Below, in pieces: positions 1-10,831 of a DNA stretch of 64,000 nt. The notes below the pieces were generated by a model, which made no database searches, was not told where the DNA came from, and worked only from the letters and a program-made list of their open reading frames with translations. Source of the DNA: Fallopia convolvulus (taxonomy: Eukaryota; Streptophyta; Magnoliopsida; Caryophyllales; Polygonaceae). Where the stretch lies: contig OZ024728.1 of assembly GCA_964016875.1 (NCBI GenBank), positions 30,883,865 to 30,947,864 on the forward strand, given 5' to 3'. Both the position numbers and the translations under genes were made by a program. Every line of letters starts with the position of its first letter. The first letter of the stretch is position 1.

Positions 1-1
1 C

Positions 2-376
2 CTGGCATCTTCTTCTTCTGATTCTGACTCTGATAGCATTCTTGAAATAATAGAGATGGCTCAGACACAGAGACAATTGACTGCACCTGATTTGGCCCAA
101 CAACCATTGGCGGTGAAGCTACCTGAGCTCCCTGACGGTGTCCAATTTGAACTGAAATCTGGGCTAATTCACCTCCTTCCTCAATTCTATGGGAAGGCGG
201 GTGAAGATCCCAACAAACATCTGGCGGAATTTCATGTTGTCTGGACAAGCATGAAACCAAAAGGCGTCACTGATGATCAAATCAAGCTCAGAGCTTTCTC
301 TTTCTCTTTGAAAGATGGAGCTAGTGATTGGCTCTATTATTTGGCTCCTGGCAGTATTGAGACTTGGGAGCAATGA
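2..376 (+). pseudogene. gag: Athila gag, N-terminal part (element E1), cut by window edge
   Basis: Capsid part of an Athila-lineage Ty3/gypsy gag. The frame is open from base 2, reading through a Ser/Asp-rich stretch before the first visible Met at 56, so the true start lies outside the window. The sequence aligns along its length with the gag of element C (35103-34540, minus): both have the QLTAP..L, FELKSGL, GEDPNKHLAEFH and LAP.(S/T)I.TW blocks. A one-base deletion near 373 shifts the frame so that translation stops just after the TWEQ motif; the rest of gag continues in the frame that starts at 364. The family role is to form the cytoplasmic virus-like particle. This copy cannot make a full Gag. 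Confidence 0.85.
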
Positions 377-3009
377 AGAAGGCTTTTCTTGAGAAATATT
401 TTCCAGCTACAAAGCTCTTGAGTCTAAAGAAGAGCATTAGCAACATTGAGCAGATCCCGAATGAATCGCTTTATGAGTATTTTGAGAGGTTCAAGAAGCT
501 AATCTCAAGCTGCCCCTATCATGGGTATTCTCAGATGAATCTTGTTATGTACCTTCATGAAGGCTTATTGGATGAAGAACGCCGACTTATTAATGTCGCA
601 TGTGGAGGAAACATCCTGAACAAGACTCCTGAAGAAGCTTTTGATCTATTTCATGAACTATCTGAAGGCTCTCGTCAATTTAGCAAAAGAGCTACAATGA
701 AGGCTACTAATTCTATCGATGCTATGACTTTACATGAAGAGGTGAATGAGTTGAAGTCAATGTTCATGCAATTCATGACAGGACAACAACAACAAGTCAA
801 ACCTTGCGGTATCTGCTCCGATATTACTCACAAGACGGATGCTTGTCCTACTCTTCATACTCAAGAGGAAGAAGTCAATGCACTTGGAGGCTATGGGCCA
901 AAAAGGCCAGCATATGATCCTTATTCGACCACATACAATCCGGGTTGGAAGGATCATCACAATTTGCGGTATGGAAATCAAAATCAACAATATTTACCTC
1001 CAAACGGCCCTCTAGGTTTTAGACCTCATATTCAACCTCAGCCTCAAGCATCAAATCAAGGCCCATCCTTATCCACAGATGAAATGATCCGTGCTCTTAC
1101 CCAAAATATGACTATTATGCATCAATCCGTGGGGCAATTTCAGCAAGACACCAAGTCAAGCATCACTAACTTGGAAAATCAGATGAACCAACTTGCAAAG
1201 GCAATGAGCAAACTTGAAGCTAGAGATTCCAACAGATTACCTTCTCAGACGGAACTCAATCCTAAACAGAATGTGAATGCAATCTCGCTCCGTAGTGGTA
1301 AAGTGTTGGAAAACAAAGCCGACAAGAAACCAACTTTGCATGAGGAAGAACACGAGGAGGACGAAATATTGGAGTTGGGACAGAAGAACGACCGCGGGCA
1401 AAATAGTCAAACCGCCCCCGCGCCACCAAGCTCCAAACCGCGGTCTGACGGGCCAATTTTTTGCGGCCAAAGCGCGGCCAAAACCGGCCAAACCGCGGTC
1501 GCGCTTCAGGTGCCCCAAACCGCGCTTCTAGTCTTGAACGACGACCCCTCGATTCCTTCAACCTCGGCTCTCAAACCTCTTCCACCCTTTCCCGAAGCAT
1601 TAAAGGAGACCCGTAAGATCGAGAACGACAAAGAGATCTTCAAAACATTTAGCAAGTGCGAGGTGAATATTCCACTTCTCAAGCTTATCAAGAGCATTCC
1701 TCGCTACGCTAAATTTTTGAAGGAGTTATGCACGGTCAAGCGGAATCAAAAGCAAAAAGGGAAGCAAAAGATCAAGGTTAGTGAGGAAATCTCAGCAGTC
1801 TTCCAAAGACGACTTCCACAAAAATGTGAAGATCCAGGTATGTTTACTATCCCTTGTATCATAGGTGAGACAAAATTTGAAAAGGCTATGCTCGACTTAG
1901 GTGCCTCTATAAATGTTTTGCCTTATTCAATTTATGAGTCTCTTGGGCTGGGTCCATTGCATGCAACAAGTGTAGTTATTCAATTGGCTGATAGGTCTAA
2001 CATTTACCCAAAGGGGATTATAGAAGATGTGCTTGTTATGGTTGATAAGTTGATTTTCCCTGCTGATTTTTATGTACTTGAAATGGAACATGACAAGCAT
2101 GCAGCTCCAATTCTCTTAGGTAGACCGTTCCTAAAAACAGCCAAAACTAAAATTGATGTGTGTAGTGGTTCGTTAACCATGGAGTTTGATGGGGAAAAAG
2201 TTGAATACAATATCTATGATGCTATAAAATTTCCCTATGATGTTAATTCTTTATGCTCTATTGATGTGCTAGATACTCTTGTGCAAGATTTCTTTGACAT
2301 TAATGATCGTGATGAATTGCAATCTACTCTTGAAAATTCTGTGGTTAATAAAGATGAAGTGGAATTTATGCTGAATGATGATATACAAGAAATTGTAGCC
2401 GAGTTGAACGCTCACTATGAGCGACCACTCTTGCTACCGGGCTCAAAGCCCATTCCACTAACATTGCCAAGCGAGAAGCTTGTTCCTTCTATTGTGCAGG
2501 CCCCAAAGGTAGAGCTTAAGCTACTACCGTACCACCTCAAGTACGCTTTCCTAGGTGATGGAGATACCTTACCGGTGATAATCTCAAACAAGCTGACTCA
2601 AGATCAAGAAAACCGGTTGTTGGATGTTTTAAGGGAGCATAAATCCGCTATAGGATGGACTATTGCCGACATTAGAGGAATAAGCCCCTATACATGTATG
2701 CATAGAATCCTATTGGAGGATGAAGCAAAGCCCTCAAGACAACCACAAAGAAGGTTGAACCCGCCTATGATGGAAGTGGTGAAAAAGGAGGTCTTGAAAC
2801 TTCTTCAAGCAGGTATGATTTTTCCCATATCGGATAGCAATTGGGTAAGTCCTACTCAGGTCGTCCCCAAGAAAGGTGGAATCACGGTAAAGGAGAATCA
2901 AGATGGTGAGCTCATCCCAACAAGAATTCAAACCGGGTGGTGTGTATGCATCGATTATCGAAAGCTCAACACGGTAACCCGTAAAGATCATTCCTTTACC
3001 TTATATTGA
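364..3009 (+). pseudogene. gag-pol: Athila gag C-terminus, protease and RT N-terminus (E1)
   Basis: Continues gag in a second frame. In order: capsid C-terminal helices; a zinc knuckle near 805-850 (C-X2-C-X4-H-X4-C, CGIC...H...C); a variable linker; the Athila block ISLRSGK near 1285; an aspartic protease near 1830-2200 with active site DLGAS (1897-1911), the usual Athila form of the retropepsin D-T/S-G, and the ILLGRPFL flap-side motif; then RT from about 2640, ending in the CIDYRKLN block. A one-base deletion near 2990 shifts the frame just before the LPYIDQ motif. The linker (1395-1540) is GC-rich and holds repeats of a GCGCGGCCAAA-like word that also occurs in this element's LTR. Polyprotein function is from the family; decay is seen directly. 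Confidence 0.9.
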
Positions 3010-4528
3010 CCAAATGCTTGAGCGACTTGCAGGTCGTTCCTTTTATTGTTTCTTGGATGGATATTCAGGTTATTTTCAGATAGCAATTGCACCCGAGGAT
3101 CAAGAGAAGACAACATTTACTTGCCCATTTGGCACCTTCACATACCGAAGAATGCCATTTGGTCTATGTAATGCGCCCACAACCTTTCAAAGGTGTATGG
3201 TCAGTATATTCTCTGAGTACATTGAGAACTTCATTGAAGTTTTCATGGATGATTTCACCGTTCATGGTAATGACTTTGATTCTTGTTTAACTCATTTGAC
3301 ACTTGTGCTAAAACGTTGTGAAGACACTAACCTTTGTCTTAATTCTGAAAAATGCCATTTTATGGTAGAACAGGGCATAGTGTTAGGTCATATAGTGTCA
3401 TCTAAAGGGATTGAGGTTGATAAGGCAAAGGTTGAAGTAATTCAATCCTTGCCTTATCCTACTAATGTTCGGGAAGTACGCTCTTTTCTTGGTCATGTAG
3501 GTTTTTACTGCAGGTTCATTAAAGACTTCTCCAAGATCGCTTCACCCCTTTGTGAGTTACCCAAGAAGGATGCTACCTTTGACTTTAATGAAGCATGTAA
3601 AAGAGCTTTTGATGAGTTGAAGGCTCGCCTCACCACTGCACCAATAATTCAACCCCCAGATTGGTCCCTACCTTTTGAGCTAATGTGTGATGCAAGCGAC
3701 TATGCGGTGGGAGCAGTTTTGGGTCAAAAGATTGGTAAGGCTTCTCATTTTATCCATTATGCTTCTATGACTCTAAACGAAGCATAGAAAAATTATTACA
3801 CCACCGAGAAGGAACTCTTGGCGGTGGTGTTTGCTTTGGAAAAGTTTCGGTCTTATTTGCTAGGTACAAAGGTGATTGTCTACACAGATCATGTAGCCCT
3901 TCGTTACTTGTTGACGAAGAAGGAAGCAAAGCCCAGGTTAATTAGATGGATCTTGTTGTTGAGTGAATTCAACATTGAGATCAAAGACAAAAAGGGGGCG
4001 GAAAACGTGGTAGTTGATCATCTTAGTCGCTTGGTCCATGAGGAGGAAAGATGTGCGCAAGTCACACCTATTCGAGAAGAATTTCCAAATGATACTCTGT
4101 TTTCGGTACGTGTACTTCAACCTTGGTATGTTGATTTGGTTAATTTTCTTGTTTCGAGTGTGTTTCCTCCCAGCTTTAGCAAGGCCCAAAGGGATAAGCT
4201 CAAAAGTGAAGCACGGTACTATGTGTGGGACGATCCATATCTTTGGAAATATTGTTCCGACCAAGTAATTCGGCGTTGTCTTCCGGATAATGAGGTAACT
4301 TCAGTTTTATCATTTTTTCACTCTTTTGCTTGTGGGGGCACTTTAGTGCTAGAAAGACCGCTAGGAAAGTGTTGGATGCAGGATTCTTTTGGCCTACCAT
4401 CTTTCGGGGTGCGTATGCTTTTTGCAAATCCTGTGACCGATGCCAAAGAGTCGGGAATATATCCCAAAGGGATGAAATGCCTCAAACTTCAATTATCTTT
4501 TGTGAGGTATTTGATGTCTGGGGTATAG
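2990..4528 (+). pseudogene. pol: Athila RT, RNase H and integrase N-terminus (E1)
   Basis: The only RT plus RNase H of the Athila lineage in this window. The RT palm has the catalytic box as FMDDF (about 3243-3257) instead of the more common Y-V-D-D. RNase H starts near 3680 with CDASDYAVGAVLGQ and continues past an in-frame TAG at 3785-3787, where relatives have Gln before KNYYTTEKELLAV. The TDH motif (TDHVALRYL) and DHLSRL end of RNase H are present. From about 4050 the frame runs into the integrase zinc-binding region, then is lost by a one-base shift near 4325. The enzymes copy element RNA to DNA in the particle and degrade the RNA. No chromodomain is seen. Confidence 0.9.
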
Positions 4529-5355
4529 ACTTCATGGGACCCTTTCCTAGCTCTTATGGGAATATTTATATTTTATTAGCGGTGGACTACGTTTCCAAAT
4601 GGGTGGAAGCGAAGGCCACCCGGATTGATGATTCCCGAGTTGTGGAAGATTTTTTGAAGGTGCATATATTCTCAAGTTTTGGGATTCCTAGAGCTTTAAT
4701 TAGTGACAAGGGATCCCATTTTTGTAACAAACGGTAAGTGCGCTCTTGGACAACGGAAGTATCTAACCGAGAGATCAAGGCCATTCTTGAGAAGACGGTG
4801 TCGCCAAACCGGAAGGATTAGAGTACTCGCTTAGACGATGCTCTATGGGCATACATGACGGCTTACAAAACACCGATTGGAATGTCAACCTTTCGGTTAG
4901 TTTTTGGTAAAGCTTGTCATCTTCCGGTGGAGATCCAACACCGAGCTTATTGGGCTGTGAAAAATTGTAGTTTGAAAATGGATGAGGCCGGTGAATTGAG
5001 GAAGCTTCAATTGCAAGAGGTTGAGGAATTACGTTTGGAAGCTTATGATAATGCGGCCATATACAAAGAGAAGACCAAAGCTTGGCATGACAAGAAAATA
5101 TGGAGAAAAAGTTTTAAGGTAGGTGACAAGGTTTTATTATATCAATCTAGACTTAAACTTTTTCCAGGTAAGCTAAGGTCGAGATGGACGGGGCCGTTCA
5201 TAGTAGCTAAGACGTATCCTCATGGAGCGGTGGAAATTTATGATGGAGCCACTCATTCAATGCAAAAGGTGAATGGTCAGCGTTTGAAGCCGTATTTTGA
5301 AGAATTTAGCAATGCTATTCTTGAAGAGACGGTTTTGGACGAGCCAAACACATGA
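4320..5355 (+). pseudogene. int: Athila integrase (E1), with internal deletion
   Basis: Integrase in a third frame. The HHCC zinc region is recognisable across the frameshift, ending CKSCDRC. The catalytic core shows the first Asp in WGIDFMGPFP and the second in ISDKGSHF (about 4703-4722). Between 4735 and about 4755 some 25 codons are missing relative to the family, with a TAA at 4735; the frame resumes at TEVSNRE, which carries the catalytic Glu, so the D-D-35-E spacing is broken. A TAG at 4819 probably replaces a Trp codon. The C-terminal GPFIVAKTYPHGAVEI domain is intact to TGA 5353. Dead as an enzyme. Confidence 0.88.
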
Positions 5356-5363
5356 GCGGTAAT

Positions 5364-5409
5364 GCGTCAAGCTAATGACGTTAAACAGGCGCTTCTTGGG
5401 AGGCAACCC
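5364..5409 (+). other. Conserved post-pol block (E1)
   Basis: Starts about 10 bases after the polyprotein stop: GACGTTAAA, a spacer, GCGCTT, then GGGAGGCAACCC. The same block follows the polyprotein stop in elements A, B1, B2 and C, although those have PR rather than IN as the last domain. Its survival where pol is absent suggests a cis-acting RNA function or the breakpoint at which pol was lost. Function is not known to me. Confidence 0.75.
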
Positions 5410-5860
5410 AATCTTTATTTTTAGTTTTTGTTTGTTTTCTAGTTTACGTTTTGTTTTTGGTTTGTTTTGTTTGGTTTTTGCTTTGTTTTGGTTTGTTTTT
5501 GTCCTTAGTTTTAGGAAAAGTCGGAAAACAGGTACACGCGGTTCGAGGAAGCCAAGATGCCCTCGCACCCATGGGCCCGGGGCCACGCCACGCCACGCCA
5601 GCTGCAAGTTCAAAAGCCAAAACGCGAGGAAGACTAGCCACGGCACGACCGCAAAACGAGAGCTCCAGCCGCGCTCCGAAGGATCGAATTTCTGAGGGCT
5701 CGAGCTTCTGCAGGCGAAGCGCGGTCAAAACCTTCATAGCGCGACCGCGCTTTGGTGGGAACAAACCGCGCTTTGGCGTGTGTCAGCGACGCTGTATCGG
5801 GCTTTTGCGAGATCTTTTGGGCCGACTTTAATTAAAGTTTTAGGATATTTTTAGATATAA

Positions 5861-5868
5861 TATAAATA
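5861..5868 (+). promoter_or_regulatory. TATA box of E1 LTR
   Basis: TATAAATA in an AT-rich context about 920 bases before the LTR end, at the position expected for the U3/R promoter. The same octamer occurs in the LTRs of A, B and Tat A. Confidence 0.6.
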
Positions 5869-6203
5869 CTTTTCTTAGGGTTTCTTTGGATGAGGATGCT
5901 ATCTATTGTTCTTAGTTCTACGTTAGTTTTCAATTTGGAGATTTGTGGGAGACCAAACCCTAGTTTTGCACAATTGAAGAGAGATTTAACTCTTGTAAGT
6001 TTGATTCTTCTTTAATGTCAATTTCTAGCTAATTTTCCCATGTCCAACTAGTTAGTTGAAGTTGTATGCATGATTGTTTGTGAGATTTGAATTATTTCTA
6101 TTTGCCTTGACTAGATTGAATCTCTCCATGCTTGATTGATTAGATTCGCTTAGGATTATAATAGATTGGCCACCTATTCTAGTTCTAGGTTGAATTACAA
6201 CTA

Positions 6204-6449
6204 GAATAATTAAATAGACGGTGGAATTTGATTATTCATGGATGAATCCTTTGATTAAACTTATAGACGGTGGAATAAGGTTAATCAAAGGCGGAGAATT
6301 CAATCACAAAACTTCATGAATAGACGATGGAATTCATGAACTATGTTTCTATTGAATGCTTTGAACTTAATTGCATGATCAATTTGACATAGAAGGTTTT
6401 CTAGGTTAATTGGTTAAAAGGTTGTTAGAGACGGTGTATATTAATAACC
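6204..6449 (+). other. Array of four stem-loops with a constant loop
   Basis: Four hairpins with different stems share one loop. (1) Stem 6204-6215 with 6226-6237, 12 pairs with one U-G. (2) Stem 6248-6264 with 6275-6291, 17 positions and one mismatch. (3) Stem 6313-6321 with 6332-6340, perfect 9 pairs. (4) Stem 6420-6427 with 6442-6449, 8 pairs with one G-U. Loops 1 and 2 are both AGACGGTGGA, loop 3 is AGACGATGGA, and loop 4 contains AGACGGTGTA. Variable stems with a fixed loop argue for selection on folded RNA or single-stranded DNA. They lie in the transcribed part of the LTR. Confidence 0.75.
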
Positions 6450-6781
6450 ACCTTAAGCTTGAATTTCATAAATTCACAATAGATTAGTCAAGGGAAATTG
6501 AAATAAGAATAATCAAGCATCAAAACTCATGTATACAATTGATACGAAACTAGTTGGACGCTTTTCTCCATCTTTGAATCTTTAATCGTTTTATTTGCTT
6601 TGTTTTATTTGTTTAGATTTTTAGCTTGAAATCATAAAATCCCCCTTTTCACTTGGTAATATTATTTAAATACGAATAATCTGAGTCTCTGTGGGTTCGA
6701 CCCTTGCTTCCACTTTACTCAGGTTAGGAAGTTAGGAATAATTCTTTGCAGTGCTTTTACAGCGACATAAAAGTGCTCGTC

Positions 6782-8381
6782 AGCTTACCTTCTCTTAGAA
6801 GAGGAAAATAAGAGAAAGGTAGCATTAAATTAAAATAAGGATTTTAATACGTGTTGTTCATCGTTCCTTCGGTTAAATAGGTCGAAGTTTCGAACGTCAC
6901 CAAAAACTTCCTATTTCCGAGTCCATAGTATCCCGAAGAAAATTTCAAGGCAAGTGGATATTCTCCTTGTAACCTTTTCAATATCTCGATTCCGTTAACT
7001 TCTCTATGTTGGAAACAAACTTGTTTGCTTAAGTAAATAAACATAGGATATATCGATTGCTAAAAATAGCAACATCTCATTATCGTTATTATTATTCGAA
7101 CGCTAGAAATGAACTTAGGACCGATGATTGCGGCCTTGTTTGTTTAAAATGTATCATTTAGAGACATCGCTTGGAAAAGTATAGGAAAAAGTGTTAGACA
7201 TAAGTCTTGAACCACTTTTTATAACATCATATTATATGTAGGTCATGACTCTACTCTTACTTCGTTGACTGAAGTCTTAAGCAATGTCGAAATAGAAAGG
7301 TTTTGTTTGATGCCTAACGCAATGTCATACGGAAAATAAATGTTGGCTGAAGTCTTAAAGCAATGTCGAAATAAAAAGGTTTCGTCTAAAGTATTAAGCA
7401 ATGCCACATAAAATAAATAAAAAACGACCAAAGTCACTTACTAACGTCTATGCTATGCAGACATTCAAAATTATAATAAGGCTAAAGGTTTGCCTTGTTC
7501 AATCCATTAAATAAACTTATGCTATGTTCTAACTAAGTGTTAGAAATCCATTCCCTTAAATGGGTTCGACTCTTTCATAGCCTCCATACCCTTAAAAGTC
7601 ATTAATGTTATGTAAAGTTTTGACACGTAATAAAGATAAGTGCTAGTGCACATTAAAAGACATCAAAAGCGGTCGGTTTTAGAAGACCAACCCGACTCTC
7701 GGTCCGATATGGGCGCAAGAGGTTTTCTAGAAACTTGTCTACAATTAAAACATTCCCAACATAATTCTACTCTAAAATGTTCTACAATCTCGTAGTTCCT
7801 TCTTTTCAGTTTAGAGTTATCTCGCTTCGAGATATACTCATTTCCGTCCTTATGCTCCACATAAAGGTAATACATCTCAAACACATTTCGCATACCTCTT
7901 TAATGATTTGTTAACTTACCCAAATTACCCTTGAGAATTTCCGTTCTCACTTGCTTAGTCTCCTTAGACTAATTCCGCTCTTTTCTGCATTTTTTCCTAG
8001 TATTTCTCGCCCTTCGCGACAAATGCCAGACTCTAGGAAATGTCCCTCGAAGGTTTAAAGAAAGAGGAATCAAGAAAGTTGAAGGAAGGAAGGTCAAGTC
8101 TTCACAAAGATATTTCTTCCCTGTTTTGGATTCACTACGTTTTGCAAGAACAAGGTTTCATTATTTTCGCTGCTTAACTCTATCATGTTGTTTTGAAACA
8201 GTTTAAGATGTAATGACAATATTTAAAGTCTGAAGTTTGAGCACCTTTTAATGTCATATATTACCATTAAAGTTCCTCATTTCTTTAAGATTAATACCTT
8301 ATAAAGTCGAGGGTGACTTTGGACGGTAAAGTCCGAGGTCACTGGCGGTAATACCCATCGTTGCCAAATAGGGGTGTTACA
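6782..8381. repeat. 3' part of an LTR of another Ty3 family (X)
   Basis: No coding sequence recognised. The end (8341-8381) has CACTGGCGGTAATACCC and GGGGTGTTACA, closely like the end of the chromovirus-like LTR at 20970-21010. E1 abuts it at 6782, so E1 probably inserted into this LTR or deleted its front. The rest (6782-8300) does not obviously align with the other LTR, so it is a related but distinct family. Orientation is inferred as plus from the TTACA end. Confidence 0.5.
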
Positions 8382-8479
8382 CTAAGATGCTCGGTTTTTC
8401 ATTGATTAATAAGCTTTATAAGACTGATTTATTTTTCAAGCCGATCATGGAAAACCTCAAGCACAATCGAGTCCATAAG
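8382..8479 (+). pseudogene. Ty3/gypsy pol relic just before integrase (left piece)
   Basis: Short open frame with LGFSLINKLYKTDLFF, resembling the chromovirus region between RNase H and the integrase zinc finger. It ends at the 5' boundary of the inserted LTR (8480). The matching frame resumes at 21011 with DDVYLYR and then the integrase zinc region. The two pieces read as one interrupted gene. Confidence 0.55.
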
Positions 8480-9072
8480 TGTAATATCCCTCTCTTTTTT
8501 AAAGGGTAAAATGTAATTTTTACATTTCCTTTGGTATAATAAAATATTTGGATATTTTATTTCGTAAGGTTATTATTTCATGACATTTAAAAATGTCATA
8601 AAATTTGTTAAAAGTTTAAGATCATATTAAAAGGTTATTAATATGAGTCTTATTTTTTAGTTATAAATAATAAAATTTATGTAGAAATATTATTGTATTT
8701 CTACAATTCATAATTAAGTTTTTTTTGTTAAAATAATTAAATAAATTATTTTCAAATAAGTATAATTTTATTGTGTTTTAACATGATTTTTGACTAAATA
8801 AAGTGTTATAAAATTATTTTATAAAATGGACGAAACAAAACAAAGGAATTAAAAAGATAGGTTGTTCCTCCTTTGAATCAAACCCACGACCTTCTCCCAC
8901 ACACACACACACAAGAGAACCGTTTGGGCCAGTTTGGCAAACCAAATCGGAACGGTTTTGTAATTAACCAGTTCAAGTGCCGGCTCATCTTCAACCTCCG
9001 GTCAAGAACGACGTTTCAGTTGAACACTTAAACTCGGTCTTATCTCGAATTTTATGACAAATTCGATTGAGA
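8480..9072 (+). repeat. 5' LTR fragment of outer chromovirus-like element
   Basis: Begins TGTAATATCCCTC, as at 17872, and matches 17872-18450 closely for about 590 bases (a CA microsatellite at 8901-8912 is longer here). It breaks off at 9071-9073 inside the LTR and joins the 3' end of element A's interior, with GAG shared at the junction. The last 2.5 kb of this LTR are lost. Confidence 0.8.
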
Positions 9073-9159
9073 GGGCATTGACGTGATATATGTGTTGATG
9101 GTTTTGGTTCTTGTCTAGTTTATTGCTTGAGGACAAGCAAGTCTAAGTATGGGGTATTT
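9071..9159 (+). other. Truncated 3' interior end of an earlier A copy, with PPT
   Basis: Matches 14555-14643 almost base for base, including the terminal polypurine tract AAGTATGGGG at 9145-9154, and abuts the LTR at 9160. So the left LTR of element A is preceded by A interior, not by target DNA: a remnant of a tandem arrangement interior-LTR-interior-LTR, as also seen in array B. Confidence 0.8.
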
Positions 9160-10475
9160 TGATGTCCGCCTTTTTAGTCGTGTTTTTAGGGTGTGTTTTT
9201 AGTGTGTTTGAGTCTTTTTCTTTAGTTTTGTGTTTTGTTTTGAGTCGTTTGTGTAGGTTTTCGTATTTTTTTTAAGATATGGAGTCTACATAAGCTTTGG
9301 TGGTGTTTTGTAGGTTTTTAGAAGCTATTTGGAGCACTTTTTGAAGAAATGAGGAAAGCACTTGAAGATAGCACTCAAGAATGAAGTGAAGACGAAGAAA
9401 ATCACTCAAGAAAAGTCATTGAAGATCAAGTTTGAGCTTGGAAAGAGATAGAGAATTTTGTTACAAGAACATAGGAAAAAGAATCGAGTCAAATGGAGTT
9501 GTAACGAATCTGCTACGCAAGTTTTACTCAAGGTTGTTCGAAGTGCTGAACAGGGTCGGTGACGACCCACTTTGGGTCGGTACCGAGGCATCCCGTGTCG
9601 TAGCGAGATCCGAGTCGGTGCATTTAAAGGCTTTTATCTTATTTCCTTTTATGTTATTAGATAGATAGAAGGAATATATCTTATTAGTTGATTTATTTCC
9701 TTAGAGATAGATTTAAGATAGAATAGTTTCTCTATAAATACACTTGTCCCCTCTTTAGTTTTCTTATCATTGAAGTTAGAGGAGGAGGGGGAGGAGAGAA
9801 GAGAGAGAGGCGTGTGGAAGAGAGGAGAGGACGAGATTTGTGGAGTTACTTGGAAGACAAGTTTACTTTGGATTTCCTTGTAAGTTTACTTTTTAATTCA
9901 ATTGTTATGTTTTCAATTATGCTTTGTGAGTAGTCTCTCTCTCTAAGGTTGGGGTTAAACCCTACAATGGTTGTGCATGCTTGTTTATGATCATGTCTTG
10001 ATTGTTTTTATTGCATGAATCTATTCTCTTGTTCTTAATCCTTGAAACTAAAGTTGAAGGGAAATTCTCATTCATAGTTGAAGTGAAAGCAAAACCTTGA
10101 ATCAGAATAGTCAATTTAGGATTTTGAAGCGAAAGCGGATCTATCCTAGTTGAGGTAGAAGAGATTAGATAGTAAGTTTGTTGATTGAACGAAAGTTAGT
10201 TGATTTACTTGCATTGGTTGACAAAAGTTGACACCTTTATGTGATAAAAGCATGATCTTTATGTTTCATAGCGTTTGGCATGCATAATTGTTGTTGTGGT
10301 GATACCTTTACCTTAGACTTCCTCTTTCCTTGCTAAAAATCCTTACTTTGTTGATTGCTTGCGTTCCAAGTAACAAAACTTAGCACTGACTTTCTCCCTG
10401 CGGACGAACCTGACTTCGCTATACACAGCGAGGTCTTGATATAAATTTATTTGTTGTCAAGAAACCCTCTCAACA
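9160..10475 (+). repeat. Left LTR of element A
   Basis: TGATGTCC at the start, CTCTCAACA at the end, followed by a tRNA-Asp PBS. TATA box TATAAATA at 9733-9740. A palindrome pair GTCGGTGACGACCC / GGGTCGGTACCGA lies at 9554-9589 upstream of the TATA box. The U5 part (10030-10235) has repeated GAAAG words, including stem-loop 10217-10232. Paired with 14644-15958; by eye a few percent diverged. Confidence 0.9.
9733..9740 (+). promoter_or_regulatory. TATA box of left A LTR
   Basis: TATAAATA preceded by an AT-rich U3 and followed about 40 bases later by a purine-rich GAGGAGGGGGAGG tract. The same octamer is at 15216-15223 in the right LTR. Confidence 0.6.
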
Positions 10476-10478
10476 AAT

Positions 10479-10496
10479 TGGCGCCGTTGCCGGGGA
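10479..10496 (+). other. Primer-binding site, tRNA-Asp (element A)
   Basis: TGGCGCCGTTGCCGGGGA, complementary to the 3' end of plant tRNA-Asp, three bases after the LTR. Typical of the Athila lineage. Confidence 0.9.
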
Positions 10497-10831
10497 GATT
10501 TCAATAGTGCCAAGTTTTGTTCCTTTTACGTTTTTTGGGACTCGCCGAGTCGGTAACGACCCCCCCCAGGGTCGTTTTCGACCCTGTCGAGAGATAGTCG
10601 CTTCTTTCAGTTTCTGTTTTACGGGATCACTCCAGCCTCGTTAACGACCCCCCCCCCAGGTTCGTTACCGACCCTGTTTGAGACCCCGTTTTTGCTTTTT
10701 GATTTCGTTTTTCGTTTTTGTTTTTGCTTAAAACATAGGACAACTGTGGGACGTCGAGTTGTCTCGAATCCAAAAAAGTAGACCCTGAACTCGAGCGTTC
10801 CCTCCACAGGAGATTAAGAGTATGCAAAGCC

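Larger units (their letters stand above)
5530..6781 (+). repeat. 3' LTR of Athila element E1 (5' boundary unclear)
   Basis: No ORF3 and no AAGTATGGGG-type polypurine tract is found between the post-pol block and this region, so the 3' part of the interior is deleted or diverged and the LTR start cannot be placed. The U3-like part (5530-5790) is GC-rich, with GCGACCGCGCTTTGG words shared with the gag linker. A TATA box is at 5861-5868. Downstream lies a stem-loop array (6204-6449), and the LTR ends near 6781 after the GTGGGTTCGACCC block typical of Athila U5. Following sequence is unrelated. Confidence 0.65.

Noticed and set aside
6204..6449. CRISPR array
   Set aside because: Repeats are short loop words inside inverted stems with no spacers or cas genes; plant retrotransposon context.
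10479..10496. tRNA gene
   Set aside because: Only the 18-base tRNA-Asp 3'-end complement is present (PBS); no cloverleaf. Same for the other PBS sites.
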